From Hominiventricola filiformis (GTDB taxonomy: Bacteria; Bacillota; Clostridia; Lachnospirales; Lachnospiraceae): a stretch of 64,000 bases of DNA. This document shows, in pieces, positions 17,957 through 25,136 of this stretch. The notes beneath the pieces were generated by a model. The model worked only from the letters and a program-made list of their open reading frames with translations, ran no database searches and was not told the origin of the DNA. The stretch spans positions 1-64,000 of the forward strand of contig NZ_JAJEPS010000004.1 of NCBI RefSeq assembly GCF_020686965.1. The letters run 5' to 3'. The position numbers were made by a program, and so were the translations under genes. Position 1 is the first letter of the stretch; each line of letters opens with the position of its first letter.

Positions 17957-18862
17957 TTATGTTGTCTTTTTCTTCTGGGCTCTGGCACCGCTGCATACCT
18001 CAGTGATTTCCTGTGTAATGGCAGCCTGCCTTGCCCTGTTGTACATGATGCCTAAATCGTGGAGAAGTTCATCCGCATTATTAGTTGCAGATTCCATTGC
18101 CTGCATACGGGCATTCTGCTCGCTGCAGAATGACTCAACCAGCGCACAATAGATAAAACCCGTAATATAGTTCGGTACAATACTGTCTGCAACAGATTTG
18201 TCATCCGGAACAGTACGAAATTCCTCCTGCCGAACATCAATCGGAATCTTCGGCATAGGCGGTCTCTGCAGCGGAAGCATACGACGAACCTCAGCATTAC
18301 TCGTCATGCTGTTTTCCATACGGGTGAAGATAACATCTATCTCATCCAGCTCACCTGAAAGAAATTTTCCAAGCAGGATCTCAGCAATCCAACGGGCACG
18401 GCTGAATGTGGGATTCTGAGCAGTATACTGGAAATTTTCCTGAATCGGAATATGCTGTCCCATAAAATACTGACGCCCCAGCTCTCCAACTACAAAAAGC
18501 TCAATCTCATTCTCCTGATCGTCCAGATATTCCTGTGCCAGTTTGAGCACATTATGGTTATATGCTCCGGCAAGACCCTTATCTCCCGTTACAACCAAAA
18601 GACCGATCTTTTTCTTATCTGTATTCTCCATCTTTGCATCTTCCGAAGCCTCATCTTCGAAATAGATATGGCTGACATCCGGAAGATGCCGCAGCAAACG
18701 TGCCATCATAGACTGCAGCGTATAGAAATACGGTTCCGTGTTCTCCAGATCCTGCTTTGCTTTTCTCATCTTGGTGGATGAAATCATGTACATGGCATTG
18801 GTGATTTTTCTCGTATCCTGGATACTTTTGATCCGGTTCTGGATCTCGCGCAGTCCTGCCAT
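17957..18862 (-). CDS. atpG: ATP synthase gamma subunit
   Basis: Rotor shaft subunit, 301 residues. The N-terminal coiled-coil helix is the family one (AGLREIQNRIKSIQDTRKIT, then MISSTKMRKAK). The central domain has VTGDKGLAGAYNHNVLK, and the C-terminal helix SFCSEQNARMQAMESATNNA is the second half of the coiled coil. There is an acidic insertion near residues 65-85 (FEDEASEDAKMENTDKKK). The ATG follows the delta-alpha fusion stop by one nt. Confidence 0.96.
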   Translation of the reverse strand: MAGLREIQNRIKSIQDTRKITNAMYMISSTKMRKAKQDLENTEPYFYTLQSMMARLLRHLPDVSHIYFEDEASEDAKMENTDKKKIGLLVVTGDKGLAGAYNHNVLKLAQEYLDDQENEIELFVVGELGRQYFMGQHIPIQENFQYTAQNPTFSRARWIAEILLGKFLSGELDEIDVIFTRMENSMTSNAEVRRMLPLQRPPMPKIPIDVRQEEFRTVPDDKSVADSIVPNYITGFIYCALVESFCSEQNARMQAMESATNNADELLHDLGIMYNRARQAAITQEITEVCSGARAQKKKTT

Positions 18863-18863
18863 A

Positions 18864-20882
18864 CTACTTCACCACCTGACTCTTGTATTCCTTTACTGCA
18901 TCTACAATCTTACTGATCAGTGTATCACTCAGACTGTGAAGTTCTTCGATCTCTTCACCGATCTGCGGATGTTTCTGATCAATCCATGCAAGCATTTCTT
19001 TCTGGAACTTCTTCAGTTCTTTTACAGGGACATCCAGGAACAGTTTATGCGTTGCTGCACACAGAGTAATTACCTGCTCATGCAGAGACAGCGGAGATCC
19101 CAGCGGCTGTTTTAAAAGTTCCATCATTCGCTTACCATATTCCAGCTGTTCCTTCGTAATCGCATCCAGATCAGAACTGAACTGGGTAAATACTTCCATC
19201 TCACGATACTGAGCCAGATCCACACGAATACTTCCGGCAACCTTCTTCATTGCTTTTGTCTGTGCTGCACCACCTACACGGGATACTGACAGACCGACAT
19301 TGACTGCCGGGCGCATACCTGCGTTGAAAAGATCACTCTCCAGGAAAATCTGACCATCTGTAATGGAAATAACATTGGTCGGAATATATGCTGATACATC
19401 ACCTGCCTGAGTCTCAATGATCGGCAGTGCGGTAATGGAGCCGCCGCCCAGCTTGTCGCTCAAACGGCTGGAACGCTCCAGCAGACGGGAATGCAGATAG
19501 AATACATCACCCGGGTATGCCTCTCGTCCTGGAGAACGCTCCAGCAAAAGGGACAATGCACGATATGCTACTGCATGCTTGGAAAGGTCGTCATATACAA
19601 TCAGGACATCCTGTCCTCTGTGCATAAAGAATTCTGCCAGTGCGGTTCCTGAATACGGAGCCAGATACTGCAGAGGAGCCGGATCACTTGCTGTAGAAGA
19701 TAATACAATCGTGTAGTCCATAGCACCGTGTTTTTCAAAATTATGCACCAGCTTGGATACGGTAGATGCTTTCTGACCAATTGCAACATAAATACAGATC
19801 ACATTCTTACCCTTCTGATTCAGAATGGTGTCTGTAGCAATGGAAGTCTTACCTGTCTGACGGTCACCAATGATCAGCTCACGCTGTCCGCGTCCAATAG
19901 GGAACATAGAGTCAATAGACAGAATACCTGTCTCAAGCGGTGTATCGACAGACTGACGGTCAATAATGCCTGGTGCCGGTTCTTCAACTGCACGGTAATC
20001 GGTAGTCTCGATTTTTCCTTTTCCATCGATCGGTTCACCAAGAGCATTTACTACTCGGCCAATATAGCCATCGCCTACCGGGATACCTGCCATCTTACCA
20101 GTACGTGCTGCACGGCTTCCTTCCTCAATCTCGGTATCTTTTCCAAGAAGGATGCAGCCAATCTCGTGCTCACGAATATCCTGTACCATGGCTTTCTCAC
20201 CATTGTCAAATACAAGGATTTCTCCATACATGGCATGATCAACACCGTCAATATATGCAATACCATCACCTACGCGGCTAACTACACCAACTTCCTGGCT
20301 TGCAATATCCACATCGTTCATGCTGCCTTTTAAGATGCTGATAATTGCCTTCTGCGCAACGAGCGGACCATCACCGGACACATCTAACAACTGCAATTTT
20401 TCCTGCAGTGCTTTCTTACGTCCGGAAGCACTCCAGTCGAATTCCTCATTTCCGGCATGAAGAATAAAACCACTTCCAAGCGCTTTATTCTGTTTTCTGG
20501 AAATATTCAGGACCCTGTCCGGGTACTGATGTTTTAAAAATTTGATAATACCTTCATACTGAGCATCATCCGGTTCAGAAACATATTCCAGGACGCAGGA
20601 AAGAGGTGTTCTCTCTTCCTCTGACATCTCCATATATGCCTTTAAAATATCCTGTAAAGAACCAAGAGCACCATCCTCCACCAGGGAAAGGAGGAATTCT
20701 CTGGACTCTGTCGGGAAAATTTCCTGAATAATATCCTCCCGTTTCATACGGGTGGTTGCCGGATTTTCCAGCTCAGTCTGAATCTGCGGAACTGCTTTCA
20801 GAATATCTACGGCATGCTGCAGGACTTCCGGCCGCATCCGTACTGCTGTAAGCCGATCCAGATAGGAACTAAGATTCTTCAT
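18864..20882 (-). CDS. ATP synthase delta-alpha fusion protein
   Basis: One uninterrupted frame of about 672 residues encodes an N-terminal delta (OSCP-like) domain joined to a full alpha subunit. Residues 1-175 fit delta: PLSCVLEYVSEPDDAQYEG, then a DRVLNISRKQNKALGSGFIL strand and FDWSASGRKKALQEKL. From about residue 188 (MNDVDIASQEVGVVSRVGDG) the sequence is alpha, with Walker A GDRQTGKT at 339-346, APYSGTALAEFFM, and the Arg-finger region ITDGQIFLESDLFNAGMRPA. GTG at 20894 is in frame, but ATG at 20882 has AGGTGAG eight nt upstream. The start overlaps atpF by 14 nt, exactly where a separate atpH would sit, and no other delta gene is in the operon. A native F1 has three alpha but one delta, so the fusion raises a stoichiometry question. 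Confidence 0.9.
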   Translation of the reverse strand: MKNLSSYLDRLTAVRMRPEVLQHAVDILKAVPQIQTELENPATTRMKREDIIQEIFPTESREFLLSLVEDGALGSLQDILKAYMEMSEEERTPLSCVLEYVSEPDDAQYEGIIKFLKHQYPDRVLNISRKQNKALGSGFILHAGNEEFDWSASGRKKALQEKLQLLDVSGDGPLVAQKAIISILKGSMNDVDIASQEVGVVSRVGDGIAYIDGVDHAMYGEILVFDNGEKAMVQDIREHEIGCILLGKDTEIEEGSRAARTGKMAGIPVGDGYIGRVVNALGEPIDGKGKIETTDYRAVEEPAPGIIDRQSVDTPLETGILSIDSMFPIGRGQRELIIGDRQTGKTSIATDTILNQKGKNVICIYVAIGQKASTVSKLVHNFEKHGAMDYTIVLSSTASDPAPLQYLAPYSGTALAEFFMHRGQDVLIVYDDLSKHAVAYRALSLLLERSPGREAYPGDVFYLHSRLLERSSRLSDKLGGGSITALPIIETQAGDVSAYIPTNVISITDGQIFLESDLFNAGMRPAVNVGLSVSRVGGAAQTKAMKKVAGSIRVDLAQYREMEVFTQFSSDLDAITKEQLEYGKRMMELLKQPLGSPLSLHEQVITLCAATHKLFLDVPVKELKKFQKEMLAWIDQKHPQIGEEIEELHSLSDTLISKIVDAVKEYKSQVVK

Positions 20883-21357
20883 GAGTTGTCTCACCTGCTT
20901 TTGTCAAAAATTGGTCATAAAGAGCTTCGTCACTGTTCTGGGACTGCATAGATTTTACTGCTGCCTCAAGGATCAGACCACGGATTTCCTGCTCTGCTTT
21001 ATTCATTACTTTTTCTTTCTGAAGAGCTGCTTCTTTCTTGGAAGATTCAACAATCTGTCCTGCCTTCTTATGCGCATCTGCTACAATCTGATCGAATTCC
21101 ACACGCGCATCTGCCTGTGCAGCTGCCATAATTTTAGCCTTTTCACTCTCGATCTGTGCCTGATACTGTGCACTTTTCGTTTTTTCTTCCTGTGCTTCCT
21201 GCTTCAGTTGTTCTGCCTCAGCATAACGCGCCTTGATCGCATCCTCACGCTTTGTGATAATGTCATTGATCGGCTTAAACAGAAATTTACGAATGATCAC
21301 ATACCAGATCAACAGATTGACAATGGTAAAGACCAGATTTAAGTCTAATCTTAACAT
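20869..21357 (-). CDS. atpF: ATP synthase subunit b
   Basis: Peripheral stalk subunit, 162 residues. One N-terminal membrane helix (LVFTIVNLLIWYVIIRKFLF) is followed by a long charged coiled coil (ITKREDAIKARYAEAEQLKQ, then SAQYQAQIESEKAKIMAAAQ). The stop lies inside the first codons of the delta-alpha fusion, pointing to translational coupling between the stalk and its F1 anchor. Confidence 0.95.
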   Translation of the reverse strand: MLRLDLNLVFTIVNLLIWYVIIRKFLFKPINDIITKREDAIKARYAEAEQLKQEAQEEKTKSAQYQAQIESEKAKIMAAAQADARVEFDQIVADAHKKAGQIVESSKKEAALQKEKVMNKAEQEIRGLILEAAVKSMQSQNSDEALYDQFLTKAGETTHEES

Positions 21358-21376
21358 TTACAAAATCCGCCTTTCT

Positions 21377-21601
21377 TTACTGTAACAGAATGATGATCAG
21401 CAGTGCGATAACGAAACCGTAAATAGCGGTTGCCTCTGCAAGTGCTGCACCCAGAAGAAGAATCTTCGTGATTTTACCCTCAGCTTCCGGCTGTCTTGCA
21501 ACAGCTTCTGCTGCTTTGGAAGTAGCAATACCAATACCAATACCTGCTCCAATACCTGCCAGTACGGCGATACCTGCTCCGATAGCAATTAATGTAGACA
21601 T
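21377..21601 (-). CDS. atpE: ATP synthase subunit c (predicted proton type)
   Basis: 74-residue two-helix proteolipid forming the rotor ring. Helix 1 is glycine-rich (AVLAGIGAGIGIGIATSKAA), the loop is the family ARQPEAEGKI, and helix 2 carries the ion-binding Glu56 in LLLGAALAEATAIYGFVIAL. Sodium-type c subunits usually have Gln in helix 1 and Ser or Thr directly after the Glu. Here the corresponding residues are Ile23 and Ala57, so the ring is predicted to carry protons. It lies between atpB and atpF. Confidence 0.95.
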   Translation of the reverse strand: MSTLIAIGAGIAVLAGIGAGIGIGIATSKAAEAVARQPEAEGKITKILLLGAALAEATAIYGFVIALLIIILLQ

Positions 21602-21631
21602 AAAAATAATCTCCTTTTCTTTTCCTTCGTT

Positions 21632-22309
21632 TTACTCAATAGCTTCTTTAATAAACAGTCCCGTCAGGAAAACAAACACGTAGGCCTGAATCAGTCCGTC
21701 AAACACATCAAAATATGCGCTGAAAATGACCGGAAGACCGACGGGGAGGATACACTCAATCAGTTTCATAATAACGAATGCACCCAATACGTTACCAAAC
21801 AGTCGCATACACAGAGAAAGCGGTTTTACAAACACTTCCAGTATATTAATTGGGGTAACGATCGCAATTGGCTGTGTAAAGCTTTTCAGCCATCCGCGGA
21901 AACCTTTTTTGTGAATACCTGCATACTCAATGAGGAAAATACTCATCAGAGCAAGTCCTGCAGTCACATTCAGGTCTTTGGTAGGCGGTTTGAATCCAAG
22001 CATACCGATCAGGTTTGCGACACCAAGGTAAATCAGTATCGAAGTAAGATATGATGCATACCCCTTCTCTTCTTCACCGATAATTCCCTCGCCGATTCCC
22101 TGAAGCCAGGTCACGATGTACTCCAGCATCAACTGACCTCTACCGGGATTCTCAACCTTCAGATTTCTGGTCAACAGAATTGCTGCCAGCAGAAATACCG
22201 CCATGATAATCCATGTTACAACAACTGATTCAGAGATACCGATACCGCCTATGGTAAAGACGTTTTCACACTGCAACTCTTCCAACAGCTTTGGCCCTAA
22301 ATTACCCAT
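21632..22309 (-). CDS. atpB: ATP synthase subunit a
   Basis: Membrane stator subunit with the ion half-channels, 225 residues, five or six helices. The essential Arg is in KPLSLCMRLFGNVLGAFVIM, and the C-terminal helix pair (FSAYFDVFDGLIQAYVFVFL) is typical. It is the first gene of the operon; no atpI or other assembly gene precedes it. The order is atpB-E-F-(HA)-G-D-C. Confidence 0.95.
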   Translation of the reverse strand: MGNLGPKLLEELQCENVFTIGGIGISESVVVTWIIMAVFLLAAILLTRNLKVENPGRGQLMLEYIVTWLQGIGEGIIGEEEKGYASYLTSILIYLGVANLIGMLGFKPPTKDLNVTAGLALMSIFLIEYAGIHKKGFRGWLKSFTQPIAIVTPINILEVFVKPLSLCMRLFGNVLGAFVIMKLIECILPVGLPVIFSAYFDVFDGLIQAYVFVFLTGLFIKEAIE

Positions 22310-22375
22310 AACTGCACTTCCTTTCTAAAGAATTCTTATTTTGCCGAGGCTGTTTTTTCCTATTAAAAGAAAACC

Positions 22376-22425
22376 TTGCCTCAAAGCTCAGAACCTATTA
22401 TAATACGAAAGAAACGAAATGTATA
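22376..22425. promoter_or_regulatory. Overlapping divergent promoters of atpB and the LysR gene
   Basis: Plus strand: TTGCCT (22376-22381), 17 bp, TATAAT (22399-22404), leading to the LysR gene at 22503. Minus strand: a perfect TATAAT at 22402-22397 with a weak TATACA-like -35 at 22425-22420, leading to atpB. The two -10 boxes overlap on opposite strands, so the promoters compete or are controlled together. Confidence 0.5.
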
Positions 22426-22502
22426 ATCGTTTTTTTTTACTATTACCATAGATTATATGAATATCTTAACAAGATTTTCACGCAGAAAACGGGGTAAACG
22501 GA

Positions 22503-23444
22503 ATGGACATCAGCTTTGATTATTATAAAATATTTTATGAGGTGGCTAACGCGAAAAATATTTCCCTGGCGGCACAACATCTGTGTCTGACACAGCCGAC
22601 GGTCACAAAATATATCCAGAATCTGGAACAGGAACTGCAGTGCAAGCTGTTCCTCCGTTCTCGAAAAGGTGTTACTCTCACTGCCGAAGGCCAGATGCTT
22701 CTCCGACAGGTAAGCCGTGCTGTTCAGCAAATGGACCGTGCCGGTGGCATGCTTCAGGAATTCGTCAACTGTCAGAGCGGCAAGATCAATATCGGTGCCA
22801 GCGAACTGACCATGCGTTACTATCTTCTTCCCTACCTGGAACAGTTCCGCCAGCAGTTTCCTAATGTCAATATGCAGATTCACTCCTTCTCCACACCAGG
22901 CTCCGTATCTGCACTGAATGCCGGAACCGTCGACTTCACCGTCTCCATTACGCCCATTGAAGGAGTCGATCATTTTCATGTAACACGGGTCTCTGATTTT
23001 CAGGATATCGTCATTGCAGGAAATCATTATACATTTTTACAGGGACGGACAATGACTTTAAAAGAATTGAGTACCTATCCTCTCGTCTGTATGGAAAAAG
23101 GCACTACCACCCGAAAATTCTGGGACAGTATCTTCAAAGACCATGGCTGCGAACTTCGCCCGAATATTGAGGTAAACTCCAATGACCTGGTCGCTCCAAC
23201 CGTTCTTCATAACCTTGGTATCGGCTTTGTGCCCTACAAGTTTGCCCGTTCCTATCTGATGAACTACGGACTTATCCAGCTGGATCTGGATATTCCTGTT
23301 CCTAGACGCGGTATCTGTATCGTCCAGAATCCCCAGCATCCTCTGTCTCCTGCCGCCAAAGCACTTCTCGATATGCTGATGAATCATTCTTCTGATACAA
23401 TCTCTACCTATTCAGAAAATGAAGGCAACACACTTGCCTTTTAA
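22503..23444 (+). CDS. LysR family transcriptional regulator
   Basis: 313-residue LTTR. The winged HTH is at the N-terminus (FYEVANAKNISLAAQHLCLT, then QPTVTKYIQNLE and LFLRSRKGVTLTAEGQMLL). A periplasmic-binding-like effector domain follows (GKINIGASELTMRYYLLPYL, MEKGTTTRKFWDSI, IGFVPYKFARSYL). GGGG lies about nine nt before the ATG. It is divergent to the atp operon with overlapping promoters, the usual geometry for an LTTR and its target, although an LTTR controlling ATP synthase would be unusual. The effector cannot be predicted. Confidence 0.92.
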   Translation: MDISFDYYKIFYEVANAKNISLAAQHLCLTQPTVTKYIQNLEQELQCKLFLRSRKGVTLTAEGQMLLRQVSRAVQQMDRAGGMLQEFVNCQSGKINIGASELTMRYYLLPYLEQFRQQFPNVNMQIHSFSTPGSVSALNAGTVDFTVSITPIEGVDHFHVTRVSDFQDIVIAGNHYTFLQGRTMTLKELSTYPLVCMEKGTTTRKFWDSIFKDHGCELRPNIEVNSNDLVAPTVLHNLGIGFVPYKFARSYLMNYGLIQLDLDIPVPRRGICIVQNPQHPLSPAAKALLDMLMNHSSDTISTYSENEGNTLAF

Positions 23445-23496
23445 GAACATATGTACAAAACATTTGTTTGCTTTTTTTGCCTGTACATGCTATAAT
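23445..23496 (+). promoter_or_regulatory. lexA promoter with LexA-type operators
   Basis: TTGCTT (23468-23473) and TATAAT (23491-23496) are 17 bp apart. Two boxes resembling the Gram-positive GAAC-N4-GTTC site lie just upstream: GAACATATGTAC (23445-23456, one mismatch) and AAACATTTGTTT (23458-23469, symmetric). A third partial palindrome, CGAATGTTCG, lies at 23505-23514. The arrangement fits autorepression. Confidence 0.65.
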
Positions 23497-23533
23497 ACAA
23501 AAAACGAATGTTCGACTAGCAGGAGGAACTTTT

Positions 23534-24151
23534 ATGAGTTACGGAAAGATCACACCAAAACAACAGGAGATTCTGGATTTTATCAAATCTGAGATATTGA
23601 ATAAGGGTTATCCGCCTGCAGTCAGGGATATCTGTGAAGCTGTCCATCTAAAATCCACCTCCTCAGTGCATTCTCATCTGGAGACACTGGAAAAAAATGG
23701 TTATATCAGAAGAGACCCCACCAAGCCTCGTGCTATTGAGATTATGGATGATCAGTTTAACCTGACCCGCCGCGAGATGGTCAATGTTCCTATGATTGGT
23801 ACCGTTGCCGCAGGACAGCCAATTCTGGCGCAGGAACATATTGAAGGCTACTTCCCCATCCCGGCAGAATACATGCCTAATACAGACTGCTTTATGCTGA
23901 AAGTAAAGGGCGAAAGTATGGTGAATGCCGGTATTTTCAGCGGCGACTATATTATGGTTCGTCAGCAGAGTAATGCGGAGAACGGAGATATGGTAGTGGC
24001 GCTGGTAGAGGACTCTGCTACTGTCAAGACCTTTTATAAAGAAGACGGTCATATCCGCCTTCAGCCGGAAAATGATTCCATGGATCCGATCATTCTGGAT
24101 GATGTACAGATTCTTGGTAAAGTATTCGGCGTGTTCCGCATGTTCAATTAA
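23534..24151 (+). CDS. lexA: LexA repressor
   Basis: SOS repressor, 205 residues. The N-terminal winged HTH has YPPAVRDICEAVHLKSTSSV. The self-cleavage site is Ala93-Gly94 in VAAGQP, with catalytic Ser128 (VKGESMVNAG) and Lys165 (SATVKTFYKE). The frame is open to 23468 inside the promoter, but the ATG at 23534 has AGGAGGAA at ideal spacing. It is monocistronic, ended by the strong stem-loop at 24168. Confidence 0.97.
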   Translation: MSYGKITPKQQEILDFIKSEILNKGYPPAVRDICEAVHLKSTSSVHSHLETLEKNGYIRRDPTKPRAIEIMDDQFNLTRREMVNVPMIGTVAAGQPILAQEHIEGYFPIPAEYMPNTDCFMLKVKGESMVNAGIFSGDYIMVRQQSNAENGDMVVALVEDSATVKTFYKEDGHIRLQPENDSMDPIILDDVQILGKVFGVFRMFN

Positions 24152-24167
24152 GTTCATAAAAAGCAAA

Positions 24168-24203
24168 AGCGCTTTCTGATGAATCAGATCATCAGAAAGC
24201 GCT
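24168..24203. terminator. Bidirectional terminator between lexA and the two-component operon
   Basis: A perfect 15-bp inverted repeat: AGCGCTTTCTGATGA (24168-24182) and TCATCAGAAAGCGCT (24189-24203), with T-rich flank on the plus side and an A run on the other. It serves converging transcripts. Confidence 0.9.
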
Positions 24204-24212
24204 CTTTTTGTA

Positions 24213-25136
24213 TTAGTTCATATTTTTCTGAATTTTATCGCCCAGTCCGCGGATGCCTACACTGTATCCATAGATTGGGTGTTTTAATTGAGTGTTCTTC
24301 TCATGCTTTTGCATTTCTATATAGGCGCTTTCTCCCTCTTCCAGACGCAGCACTGACAGACAGTCATAGTTCCGCCCTTCATCTCCATATACGATCTGAA
24401 AATCATTAGCCTGATAATAATAAAAGGCTCCTGATGCAAACTGTTCCGTATATTCCTCTCCGTAAAAAACTTCTGCAATGGTTGTTGCATTTTGCGGTAA
24501 TTCCGTCCAACTGTCATCTGCTTCCCTATCGGTAAGCAGATTATAGATCTCTGCATAATAAATCTGGCAGGTGGATGCATTTACAAGAAAATAGTAATCA
24601 AATGTCTGTTCATCAGAAAAACGCAAATACCAGAGATTCATCATCTGCATCATATGGCTATCCGGGTCAGATTCACAAGTCAGGCTGTAATATTTCGCAA
24701 ATCGAAGTTCATCCATCCAATCATAAAAAGCCGGTGCTTCCTTTGCTACCTCCTTTTTTCCTGCCTCCATAAGATAATTTTCATAGTTCCCGGGTTCCAG
24801 CCATGGAATATATCCGTTTGTGGATGCCAGCGCTACCTGATCGACAATCTGGGCAATCAATGTACTGTTCTGCCAGTTTTTTTGATCAGAATAGTTGGAT
24901 AGCAGCATCAGATTTCCACCATTTCCAATCGAATTCAGGAGTTTCACCTGATCGGCCAGCTGATCGGAACTCTGTTCCAGGAAAGAAAAACTGTCACGAT
25001 TCACCACGGACACCGTATTCAGGTTTGTCTGATCCAGCATCCGGCTAAAATATCTCGGACCGATGATGGTCCCAACTGCAAGGCCGATCACTCCGCACAG
25101 ACAGATAAAGAATCGGCGGTTAATCTTCCTTATCAT
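24213..25136 (-). CDS. Membrane-anchored extracytoplasmic protein of unknown function in a two-component operon
   Basis: I do not recognise the family. The 307-residue protein starts with a basic segment and one transmembrane helix (FFICLCGVIGLAVGTIIGPR), followed by about 270 residues predicted to be outside the cell and rich in Tyr, Asp and Glu. It lacks a lipobox. ATG 25136 has GGAGGAG five nt upstream and overlaps the kinase stop by 17 nt, so it is coupled to the sensor. An accessory sensor, a kinase inhibitor or the output of the pathway are all plausible. The open frame to 25169 is an extension inside the kinase gene. Confidence 0.75.
   Translation of the reverse strand: MIRKINRRFFICLCGVIGLAVGTIIGPRYFSRMLDQTNLNTVSVVNRDSFSFLEQSSDQLADQVKLLNSIGNGGNLMLLSNYSDQKNWQNSTLIAQIVDQVALASTNGYIPWLEPGNYENYLMEAGKKEVAKEAPAFYDWMDELRFAKYYSLTCESDPDSHMMQMMNLWYLRFSDEQTFDYYFLVNASTCQIYYAEIYNLLTDREADDSWTELPQNATTIAEVFYGEEYTEQFASGAFYYYQANDFQIVYGDEGRNYDCLSVLRLEEGESAYIEMQKHEKNTQLKHPIYGYSVGIRGLGDKIQKNMN

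Noticed and set aside
22443..23027. Minus-strand frame within the LysR gene
   Set aside because: Lies opposite a clear LTTR and would need to start inside it.
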